NCBI GenBank assembly: GCA_944323755.1
Contig: CALUTR010000002.1
Coordinates: 62,001-126,000 of the forward strand
Direction: 5' to 3'
From: an uncultured Helicobacteraceae bacterium
GTDB taxonomy: Bacteria > Campylobacterota > Campylobacteria > Campylobacterales > Helicobacteraceae
Length of the DNA: 64,000 bases
Part shown: in pieces, positions 16,322 through 24,301 of the stretch
Numbering within the stretch: the stretch's first letter is position 1
Layout: each line of letters begins with the position of its first letter
Position numbers and translations under genes: made by a program
The notes under the pieces: generated by a model
What the model saw: only the letters and a program-made list of their open reading frames with translations
Told to the model about the DNA's origin: nothing
Database searches by the model: none

Positions 16322-17182
16322 TTAAACTTTATTTTTTGATAGCAAAACTCGTGCCTTGTTTCTTATATTTTTTGGTAGTGAGATTCTAATTATATATCTA
16401 GGGATATCTCTAATTATTAACTTTATGGTATTAAAAAATGGGTATAGTTTGTTGTATTTGTAGCCTATAATGCAGTCTTCTTTAAACATCTGATAGCTTA
16501 TTTTTGATGAGATTCCTTCTATATTAAATGAACTAATTGTTTGATTGATATAGAAAAAATTATATCCATTATTGTATAGAGTTGTGAAAAAATTTGTATC
16601 ACCAGCGATTTTAAATCGTGTATCAAATTTGTATTGCTTCATAATATCTGTATTTACAAATGATGATTGGTGTATGAATTTGTGGTGAAATTTGTGGTTA
16701 TGTGAAGCTAGGAGAATCTTTGAGTGATTGTCATCATAAATCATTTGTGTATTACCATATATAACACTAATTTTATTGTCATTGTCTGTGAAATTATGAA
16801 ATAGTTTTTCTATTGTGTTATTTTCATAAAATGCATCACCTGAATTCATAAAATTACACCATTTGCCTTCTAATTGATCGATCCCTTTATTCATTGCATC
16901 ATAGATTCCATTATCTTTTTGACTTATAAATTCAAATACGAAGCTTTGATTATCTTGTTTTATTGCTTTTAGATAGTATGAATTAGAATCTTGCTTTTCT
17001 TCTATGATATTTGCTTGGCTTTTTATGATACTTGCTATAAGTTCTTTTGTCCCATCTGTGCTATTTCCATCGATTATGATGTATTGTAGATTTTTGTAAG
17101 TTTGATTAATGACAGAATCTAGCGTCCTTTTTATGTTTTGTCTATCATTGAAAACTATCGTAATAATGCTAATTCTATCCAT
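16322..17182 (-). CDS. Family 2 glycosyltransferase
   Basis: A 286-residue GT2 enzyme: RISIITIVFNDRQNIKRTLDSV, YIIIDGNSTDGT, ISQKDNGIYDAMNKGID and FMNSGDAFYEN. This is the WcaE/colanic-type GT2 pattern. ATG 17182 gives the normal MDRISIIT start; an in-frame codon seven earlier would add an unrelated MPNKRHF. An inverted repeat (17181-17208) places the ribosome site in its loop and the ATG at its foot. It has no G tract, so like the other plain GT2 it may be constant. It lies in the middle of the minus-strand operon, 36 bases before the fused GT2. Confidence 0.9.
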   Translation of the reverse strand: MDRISIITIVFNDRQNIKRTLDSVINQTYKNLQYIIIDGNSTDGTKELIASIIKSQANIIEEKQDSNSYYLKAIKQDNQSFVFEFISQKDNGIYDAMNKGIDQLEGKWCNFMNSGDAFYENNTIEKLFHNFTDNDNKISVIYGNTQMIYDDNHSKILLASHNHKFHHKFIHQSSFVNTDIMKQYKFDTRFKIAGDTNFFTTLYNNGYNFFYINQTISSFNIEGISSKISYQMFKEDCIIGYKYNKLYPFFNTIKLIIRDIPRYIIRISLPKNIRNKARVLLSKNKV

Positions 17183-17208
17183 AAAATGCCTTTTATTTGG
17201 CATTTTAT
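17181..17208 (-). promoter_or_regulatory. Hairpin at the start codon of the GT2 gene
   Basis: Perfect 10-bp inverted repeat, ATAAAATGCC and GGCATTTTAT, loop AAATAAAA (minus strand). The SD-like AAAAGG spans loop and stem, and the ATG of the GT2 begins within the 3' arm. It could hide the ribosome site or be a weak intra-operon terminator. Confidence 0.5.
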
Positions 17209-17235
17209 AGGCTTATTTTATAAAGATTCCTTAAA

Positions 17236-18157
17236 CTATGTGATTTTATATACCGCTACAACCGTGTGCCCATAAATATTTGGTTGTATTTTGATAAATT
17301 TTTTTCCAAAAATTCCTAGTTTATTTATGATTTTTCTTGTTATGCTTGTATCAATCATTTTTGGTTTTAAAAATAAATTTGCCCATTGTGTTGATTTATA
17401 AAAGTCTATATGTTCGCTTTGTAGTGTTTCGTGGTAAATTTCTAGAAGTTCAATATTGAAAATTTCTCCTATTTTCCTTAGGCATTTATCGCTGAATCTT
17501 GAAATATGATGAGGTGGCATATTTAGGATTCCATTTGTGCATTTTGAAATAAATGAATCCTCACTTGGCACTGCAATAATTAATAAACTATGCTGCTGCC
17601 CCCCCCCTATGCAGGCATTTTATCTGTGATTCTATGAAGCTATGTGGGTTGCTTGTGTGTTCTAAAACTTGAAAGCTACACGATATATCAAATTTATATT
17701 GATTAGATTTAGCATATTCTTCTATGCTTACATTTTGTATTTTTACCCCATTTTTGATAGCCATTTCTTTTGCATCACTGCTAAATTCTAATCCAGTGTA
17801 ATTATCTTTATTTGGTATAAATGCGCTAAATGCAGCTTTCCCACAACCAATTTCTAATACCTTTACATCATTATTGATGAATTGCTTTGCAAAATGATAT
17901 TCATTTTTTTCTGACATATAATACCAATCAAGTTTATTTAATGCGTTGTAAAAATCATTATCTCCAGTTGGAATCTCACCATTCTCAAGTGTGAAAAATA
18001 GTAAATCGCAATTATTGCATTGATTGTATATTACATCGCTTTTGATGATGTTTGTTATATCAATATTAAATGCTCGCTTATATAGATTTATTAGCTTATT
18101 TGCATTGATTATTGATATTGTGTTAGTGTTATTACTTTGGCATAAAATGCATTTCAT
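17236..18157 (-). CDS. Class I SAM methyltransferase, phase-variable, out of frame here
   Basis: From ATG 18157 the protein has an N-terminal pair of cysteine pairs (CILC, CNNC), then SAM motif I (VLEIGCGKAAFSAF), YTGLEFSSDA and CSFQVLEHTSNP. A G9 tract (17599-17607) interrupts the conserved glycine loop that follows (normally LKPGG). In this register the protein ends RGGAAA at 17588 (189 aa). With eight G it continues QQHSLLIIAVPSEDSF to 17236, 306 residues, with a typical Methyltransf_23-type C-terminal part. As sequenced it lacks the last third and is probably inactive. The substrate is likely a sugar of the same glycan. Confidence 0.87.
17599..17607 (-). repeat. G9 tract at the glycine loop of a methyltransferase
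   Basis: Nine G on the minus strand between GCATA and CAGCAGCA. Eight G restores the frame. Confidence 0.95.
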
Positions 18158-18168
18158 TATTTCTCCTT

Positions 18169-19025
18169 TTATTTTTTACATTCTATATACAGGCTAGATC
18201 CTTTGTATGGAGTGCCATCTTTATTTATATCTAAACAATAATCATTAAAGTGTGGGATATTTGAATTTTTGTAATCTAAAATTTCTATATCTTTGAATGG
18301 AATCTTATATAGTAGATTAGGTAAAGAATATCTATCATACATATATTTATGGCGCTCTCCAATGCTTGTATTTATAAATATTTCATCTCTTAAATGATGT
18401 GGTATTAGATAACGCACGCATTTTAAGTAGATATTTAGCATTTTATTTTGTATTTTATCAATGCTTATTTTATCTTTTAGTGGTATCTTGGTGCTTGTGT
18501 GATCATCAAATATATTTTCGCCACAGCGATTTTTTAAGAATTGTTTTAAATCTTCATTATTGCTATTTTTAGTTTCGTTGATAAATGTAAGCATCTCTCC
18601 ACCCATTTTAGTGCGTATCATTTGATCAAAAAGTTCAATTATCACCCAATCGTATTTTTTATTAATGGTTGCATTATAATTGTATAAATTTTTATCAACC
18701 CCCCCCCAATTGCAGTTTTGTGAGATTCTGTGATATTGTTTAGTATATCAAGATATGTTTTGCAAATATTTTCTAAATCTGGCACAACTATGCGTAATAT
18801 TCCATTTGGTTTTAAGATTCTATGTATTTCCTTTAAAATATTATATGCATTTTTTTGTGATAGATGTTCTAAAAAGTGGCTACTATATGCTACATTAAAG
18901 AAATTATCTTTATATGGAAGTCTATTTAGAAGATTAACTTTTTTTATATATTTATTATATGGACTAAAATCTATATTTTCCCAATCATTGTGGATTCTGC
19001 TTCCACATGCGAAATTTAACATCAT
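18169..19025 (-). CDS. Class I SAM methyltransferase, first gene of the variable operon, out of frame here
   Basis: From ATG 19025 the start MLNFACGSRIHNDWENIDFSPY is a SAM-binding region (motif I ACGS) typical of predicted SAM methyltransferases, followed by YSSHFLEHLSQKNAYNIL and ILRIVVPDLE. A G9 tract (18699-18707) moves the frame to a stop at 18642 (127 aa). Ten G reads through AIGGGVDKNLYNYN into the second part (KYDWVIIELFDQMIR...) ending at 18169, giving 285 residues. The catalytic core lies before the tract, so a partly folded domain may still be made, but loss of the last 55% probably inactivates it. It follows the operon's promoter and an AAGGAT ribosome site. Confidence 0.83.
18699..18707 (-). 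repeat. G9 tract in methyltransferase gene
   Basis: Nine G on the minus strand between GCAATT and TTGATAAA. Ten G restores the frame. The preceding GCAATT and encoded AIGGG match the tract at 15905-15914. Confidence 0.95.
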
Positions 19026-19054
19026 TGTAAATCCTTAATTTGAATAATTAAAAG

Positions 19055-19060
19055 ATTATA
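19055..19060 (-). promoter_or_regulatory. Extended -10 promoter of the minus-strand glycan operon
   Basis: TGATATAAT on the minus strand (TATAAT with TG one base before), 30 bases from ATG 19025. It is the only convincing promoter I find for the eight genes down to 10448, which overlap or lie within about 65 bases of each other. Confidence 0.55.
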
Positions 19061-19080
19061 TCAAATTAGGATTCTATTGC

Positions 19081-20676
19081 TTAGTGGTTTGATGCTTGAC
19101 TAGCGCCAATTCCACTATTTGCCCTAAAATCTTGTGCAGCAAAACTTTCTCTATCAATTTTTACCCTTTTACTATTATCTGTTATTGAAAATAGCCATAT
19201 CAGAAAGAATGTAACTGGCATTGAAAAACTAGCTGGGTGATTATAAGGGAAAATCGCTTTTTCAAAACCAAAACTCTGCACCCATATGCTTGGACTTAAA
19301 ACAACAAGTATTAACATAAGTGCCAATCCTATACTTCCCCCAATGACAGCACCTCTTGTTGTTAATTTTCTCCAATAAATGCAAAGTAGTAATATAGGAA
19401 AATTTACACTTGCGGCAATGGCGAATGCTAATCCAACCGTGAATGTTACATTTTGCTTCTCAAATATGATTCCAAGTAGTCTTGCAACGATTCCTATGCA
19501 TATTGTTGCGATTTTTGTAACTTTCATTTCTAGTTTTGGAACACAAGAGCCATTTTTGCATACATTGACAAACAAATCGTGGCTAATTGCACTAGCGCCA
19601 GATATTGCAAGCCCTGATACAACAGCTAGAATTGTAGTAAATGCGACTGCAGAGATGAAACCTAAGGAATAATCCCCACCAATGGCTTTTGCTGGGATTA
19701 CAGCTACCATATTTCCACCACCTTTTAGAGTGCCATCTGCATTTGTAAATTCTGGATTTCCAAGAAGCATAACAATTGCACCAAAACCTATAACAAAAGT
19801 TAATATATAAAAATATCCAATCAATCCTGTCGCATAAAATACAGATTTTCTAGCTTCTTTTGCGTCTTTTACAGTGAAAAATCTCATCAAAATATGAGGA
19901 AGACCAGCAGTGCCAAACATAAGTGCAAGTCCAAGTGATATTGATGAAATTGTATCTTTTACAAAGCTACCAGGCTTCATAATTGCTTCACCTTCTGCGT
20001 GATGCTCTATTGCTTGTGAGAATAATAATTAAGATCAAATTTTGTGAGATATAAAATCATAAATGCCATAAAAGTAGATCCAGCAAGAAGTAATATAGCT
20101 TTGATAATTTGCACTCAGGTAGTTGCGTGCATTCCACCAAATACAACATAGCATATTTAAGATTCCAACTAAAATTACAGCTAGTGCGTATGGAAGACCA
20201 AATAATACTTCTATTAATTGACCTGCGCCAACCATTTGAGCTATTAAATAAAACACAATCACGCTTAGTGCGCTAATAGCAGATAGTATTCTAATTTGTT
20301 TTGCATTTAATCTATATGCTGTAATATCTGCGAATGTGTATTTGTCCAGGTTTCTAAATTTTTCTGCAATTAAAAATAAAATTACAGGCCAACCAACGAG
20401 GAATCCAAGTGAATATAGAAGTCCATCAAATCCGTTGCTAAAGACGAGTGCTGTGATCCCAAGAAAACTTGCAGCGCTCATATAGTCGCCTGCAATTGCA
20501 ATGCCATTTTGCATACCGGTGATATTTCCGCCAGCTGTGTAGAAGCCACTTGAAGTTTTTGACATTTTATTTGAATAATATGTGATAAATAAAGTGATGC
20601 CAACGAAAATCAAAAACATTGTTATGGCTACTAGATTGATTGGAGCTCTTTGTGTGTTACCTAAGTCTAAACTAGT
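19081..20676 (-). pseudogene. actP: Acetate/cation symporter (ActP), decayed
   Basis: Remains of a sodium:solute symporter of the acetate permease type. Large parts are clear: [68 protein letters not shown] and [12 protein letters not shown]. The frame is broken: near 20141-20160 it shifts ([16 protein letters not shown] instead of a [19 protein letters not shown] sequence), a TGA lies at 20115-20117 in the shifted frame, and a second shift near 20010-20030 restores the register. The expected signal-peptide N-terminus is missing; the sequence [11 protein letters not shown] near 20673 has an in-frame stop just upstream. Several independent lesions make real decay more likely than one sequencing error. 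Confidence 0.85.
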
Positions 20677-21015
20677 ATGCAGTCAGGATTGGTTAATTTT
20701 CCATCTTTTATGATGCCGCATTGCTGCATTGCATCTAGAATTTCAGCTTGTTCTTTATCAAAATGCTTATTTGCGACATAAGCGTAGATTCCAGTGGTTG
20801 CTATGCTTTATAATGATTGCAAGTCCGCTTATAATCCCAAGAGTTACGCTACTTGGTCCTATTTTGTAACCTAATACATCTAGAAACATACCAACGCAAA
20901 ATACGAATATGTAATATATGATCATCACTATTAACGATAATGTCAATGAAAATTTATTGCGAGATTTATTAAATTTATTGAACTTATTCATTGTATCTTT
21001 GATATTATTTTGCAT
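20667..21015 (-). pseudogene. DUF485 membrane protein (YjcH-like), frameshifted
   Basis: The small two-helix membrane protein usually encoded just before actP. From ATG 21015 it reads LTLSLIVMIIYYIFVFCVGMFL, GPSSVTLGIISGLAIII, then shifts near 20810 into KHSNHWNLRLCRK and stops at 20767. In the other register the expected sequence IATTGIYAYVANKHFDKEQAEIL continues to a stop at 20667. It has lost one base or gained two. It decays together with actP, indicating loss of acetate uptake through this route. Confidence 0.8.
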
Positions 21016-21165
21016 TCTAACCCCTTATATTAAAGTATCCTTTTATAATTTGTATTTCTAATATGTAGATTTTGTGTGTTAGTGGTGTTATAATAATTTT
21101 TATTAATTATATATAGTAACATTAATTAAAATTAAAATGGGAAAATAAGTAATATTAATTTACAA

Positions 21166-22326
21166 TTATAAGTTATTTTTAATAGCATAATCGATTTTAT
21201 TTATTACATTTTTTACATTAATTTCATTGATATCTAGATCACTTTTATATTTATATTGATTGCTAAGTTGTTTGTAATTTTGCAAATTATTTTCTATAAA
21301 TGGGTGAAACACCGGGTAATATTTATCACTTATACTTTTTGGATAAGGGATAAATCTACCTAGGTGGTTGCCATTAGACACGACAATAATTATTGTTTTG
21401 TCTAATAATGCTCCTAAATGAGCACAACTTGTCTCATTTGAGATAAGGAGGTTGCCATTATACACGATTCCCCCTAGTGTTGTTAAACTAGTTTTGCCTA
21501 CCATATTTATTACTTTATTTTTTACATTAATTTTAGATTCTAATATTTTTGAATTTTCTATATCTTCTTTTCCACCACAAAGAATAATATTTTGATTGTA
21601 TTTTTTGATTAGATATTTTCCGATAATTGCAAAATTCTCAATTCCCCATTTTCTGTAATCCACGCTTGCTCCGATAAAAAGCACACTATAATTTGATATA
21701 TTTGGCTTGTAATTAAATAATTTTCCATTTATGTGCGGTTTGATGTTTATTGTTTTATTTAATAGATGATTGATAAATTCATTATTTCTATAAAATTCAA
21801 ATATAACATCATTATTGCTTTTAAATAATTTGGTATAAATTCTGTCATTTTTGTTTTTTATTTTTGGATTGATATTTATATTATCACCTTGAGAAGCGAA
21901 TTTTTTATGAGCTTTGATTGCGTTACTTAAAATAACATTATTTATATCTCTTGATTGAATTGGATTGATTAGAATCTCAAATTTTTTCTTTTTTAAGCCT
22001 CTCAAAAATGAGATACTATAGAAAATATTTTTTCTAAATTTTTTATTATTAATCCATATAAATTCATCAATATACTCACTATCAAGGCATAATGCAATAT
22101 CTTTGTAAATAATATTTCCAAGTAGCGTGATATGATAATTACAAAATTGTTCTCTTAGAATCTTTAAAAAATCTCTAAAAAGTAGGTAATCTCCTATTGC
22201 ATCATTTCTTATAATAATGATTGATTTTCTGACATTTTTTGAGTGTGTAATTGAAAGTATGGTAATTATGCTATCAATGATAAAATATACATATTTTTTG
22301 ATCTTTGTTATTAGTATATTCATCAT
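21166..22326 (-). CDS. GT9 family (heptosyltransferase-like) glycosyltransferase
   Basis: A 386-residue GT-B enzyme of family 9, the LPS heptosyltransferase family. The N-domain starts SIIIIRNDAIGDYLLFRDFLKILRE, the typical Rossmann opening. The C-domain has SVLFIGASVDYRKW, IILCGGKEDIEN, NMVGKTSLTTLGGIVYNG and NETSCAHLGALLDK, matching the GT9 donor site (sxdtg-h region with TSCAHL). A heptose or other sugar of the LPS core or a related glycan is likely; the exact step is not clear. It is more AT-rich than many neighbours and has no G tract. It is preceded by the fused GT4 gene on the same strand. Confidence 0.85.
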   Translation of the reverse strand: MMNILITKIKKYVYFIIDSIITILSITHSKNVRKSIIIIRNDAIGDYLLFRDFLKILREQFCNYHITLLGNIIYKDIALCLDSEYIDEFIWINNKKFRKNIFYSISFLRGLKKKKFEILINPIQSRDINNVILSNAIKAHKKFASQGDNININPKIKNKNDRIYTKLFKSNNDVIFEFYRNNEFINHLLNKTINIKPHINGKLFNYKPNISNYSVLFIGASVDYRKWGIENFAIIGKYLIKKYNQNIILCGGKEDIENSKILESKINVKNKVINMVGKTSLTTLGGIVYNGNLLISNETSCAHLGALLDKTIIIVVSNGNHLGRFIPYPKSISDKYYPVFHPFIENNLQNYKQLSNQYKYKSDLDINEINVKNVINKIDYAIKNNL

Positions 22327-22408
22327 GCAGCCTTTATATATGTAGCTACACTGATTTTTTTGTTATTAGTTGAATATATGTATTTAGTGTAAGAGAAATA
22401 AAGGAGGA

Positions 22409-24202
22409 TTAAATATCTAGATCCCCCCCCCCACTATTTGATATATGATTGTATTGGTTTATATATTGCTTTGCTACTATATTTGATGCAAATGTGTTTG
22501 TGATTTTTTTTCTTGCATTATTTGATAATGTATTATAGTTTTGCTCATCTAGTACCCATTGTATGCCATTTGCTAGATCATCTATATTATTTGCTAAGTA
22601 TCCATTGATTTTGTGATCAATCATATCGCTATTTCCACCTATATCAAATGCGACGACAGGAGTCCCGCAAGATAGCGATTCCATTATTGCATTACTTAGA
22701 TTTTCAGCTAAACTAGGCACAATAAATACATTTGATGCATTGTATATTAGCCTCAAAGTTGTATCATCATTTACATAGCCTAGAAAATGAGTTTTGATTT
22801 TGCCAACTTTTTTTCCATAGCTTGAGCCAAATACAAGTAATTCAAAATCAAAATTTAATTTTTGCAGTGCATTAATCAACTCATCATATCCCTTTCTTTT
22901 TATATCCGTGCCAGATATTGCACCAAATGTGATATATATTGTGTTTTGTTTAAAGAATATGGTTTTTAATAATTCTTTATACCCCCCCCCACTTATGATA
23001 TTTTGATATTGATGTATGTATTTTTTTGCGACAATTTTTGAATCAAAATTTAATGCTTTTTGTCTTGGATTATCTTTAAAGTCATTGTCTAGCACCCATT
23101 GTATGCCATTTGCTAGATCATCTATATCATAGCTTTTTGCTAAGTATCCATTGATTTTATGATCTATGATATCTTTTAATCCGCTAGTATCAAATGCGAC
23201 GACAGGAGTCCCACAAGATAGTGATTCTAATGCTACTTGTCCAAAAGATTCCACTTTACTTGGCACAACTATCACATCACTTATGCTATATACAATTCTA
23301 AGCGATAAATCATCATTTAAATGCCCTAGATATGTTGTTTCAATGTTTTCTATTTTATTTCCATCGCTTGATCCAAATATGATCAACCTTATATTTTTAT
23401 TATTTATTTTATTGATTGCAGATATAAGCTCTTTGTAACCTTTTCTATCAATTTGTGTTGCATTAATTGCTCCAAATGTTATTATCTTTTGTGTTTTATT
23501 TAATCCTAGGATTTCCCTTGCTATATTTTTGTTTATTGGTTTGAAAATATTTGTATCAATTGGATTTGGTAGATTAATGATTGTTTTATCTTTTAGTAGA
23601 GTAGATTCTTTTGCACAATTTGTTATCCATTTGCTTAGTCCATTGATTGTTAAATTTATCTTTTTATATGTATTCTTTTTTGCTTTAAAATTCCAGTAGC
23701 TTAGGTCATATTTTGATTTTGAATTCAATAATGGGCATCGACCACAATGGTTTTTAACGCCTACACAGGCGGTTGCCACATAGTGGCAACCGCCTGTGTA
23801 GGCGTTAGCATCGTGCAAGCTCCAAATTATTGGTATTTTAATTTTTGTTAAATCCTTTATATTTAAGAATCCATTATTAATCCAATGGATATGTAAAATA
23901 TCTGGTTTTATTTCATTAATTTTCTTTATTAGTGTTTTATTGCTAAGTGCATTTGGTGAAAATATATCTTTGTGTCGTTTTGGGTATAACATAAGTGGCA
24001 ATGTTGCAAGTGCTGGTCGAAGCTTTTCCATTATTTTTTGTGGCTTTGTATTTGCTAATCTTATTACACTGGGCAAATCTGTTGTTTTGTTTTGCACTAG
24101 CATCAAAGATTCTATATTTTGATCTAATAATGCTTTATGTAGTCTTAGTGCAGCTCTTCCTGCTCCACCAGAATCTTGGGATATCAAATGCAGTATTTTC
24201 AT
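22409..24202 (-). CDS. GT4 glycosyltransferase fused to an extra GT-B donor domain at a G tract
   Basis: Residues 1-404 are a complete GT4: MKILHLISQDSGGAGRAALRL, WSLHDANAYTGGCHY, IITFGAINATQIDRKGYKEL, VPSKVESFGQVALESLSCGTPV and INGYLAKSYD. A G9 tract encodes G405-407. Residues 408-590 repeat the donor domain (IYITFGAISGTDIKRKGYDEL, VPSLAENLSNAIMESLSCGTPV, INGYLANNID). A second tract (G10) encodes G591-593, four residues from the end. At this length the modules are fused (597 aa). Either single-base change at 22982-22990 stops within ten codons and leaves the complete first enzyme. ATG 24202 follows GGAG; a TTG four codons earlier is less likely. Confidence 0.87.
   Translation of the reverse strand: MKILHLISQDSGGAGRAALRLHKALLDQNIESLMLVQNKTTDLPSVIRLANTKPQKIMEKLRPALATLPLMLYPKRHKDIFSPNALSNKTLIKKINEIKPDILHIHWINNGFLNIKDLTKIKIPIIWSLHDANAYTGGCHYVATACVGVKNHCGRCPLLNSKSKYDLSYWNFKAKKNTYKKINLTINGLSKWITNCAKESTLLKDKTIINLPNPIDTNIFKPINKNIAREILGLNKTQKIITFGAINATQIDRKGYKELISAINKINNKNIRLIIFGSSDGNKIENIETTYLGHLNDDLSLRIVYSISDVIVVPSKVESFGQVALESLSCGTPVVAFDTSGLKDIIDHKINGYLAKSYDIDDLANGIQWVLDNDFKDNPRQKALNFDSKIVAKKYIHQYQNIISGGGYKELLKTIFFKQNTIYITFGAISGTDIKRKGYDELINALQKLNFDFELLVFGSSYGKKVGKIKTHFLGYVNDDTTLRLIYNASNVFIVPSLAENLSNAIMESLSCGTPVVAFDIGGNSDMIDHKINGYLANNIDDLANGIQWVLDEQNYNTLSNNARKKITNTFASNIVAKQYINQYNHISNSGGGDLDI
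22423..22432 (-). repeat. G10 tract at the extreme 3' end of the duplicated GT4
   Basis: Ten G on the minus strand after AATAGT and before ATCTAG. All registers end soon (or add about 37 non-native residues). It stands at the end of module 2 where the other tract stands at the end of module 1. Confidence 0.93.
22982..22990 (-). repeat. G9 tract joining GT4 and extra donor domain
   Basis: Nine G on the minus strand between ATAAGT and TATAAAG. G9 fuses, G8 or G10 stops almost at once. Confidence 0.95.
23755..23807. repeat. 25-bp perfect inverted repeat inside GT4 coding sequence
   Basis: Arms of 25 bases (starting TAACGCCTACACAGGCGG) with a 3-base loop ATA. The stretch is far richer in G+C than its surroundings. 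It encodes NAYTGGCHYVATACVGV (minus strand), part of the conserved cysteine-rich GT4 loop. Confidence 0.92.
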
Positions 24203-24301
24203 AAAATTCTCCAAAAAATCTAGATTCTATCATTGTATATTTTATTAATTCTTATTTTAGAGTATTATTTGCATTTTTATTTTTTAGATTAAGGGTAAAG
24301 T

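Noticed and set aside
22503..22509. T run inside the GT4 gene as another slip site
   Set aside because: A/T runs of 7-8 are common by composition here; no frame consequence is evident and no contingency pattern like the G runs.
23755..23807. Hairpin as factor-independent terminator
   Set aside because: It lies in the middle of an intact conserved protein motif and no T run follows on the coding strand.
10448..24202. Prophage or integrative element carrying the glycan genes
   Set aside because: No integrase, phage structural gene, tRNA or boundary repeats; composition is similar to the surroundings.
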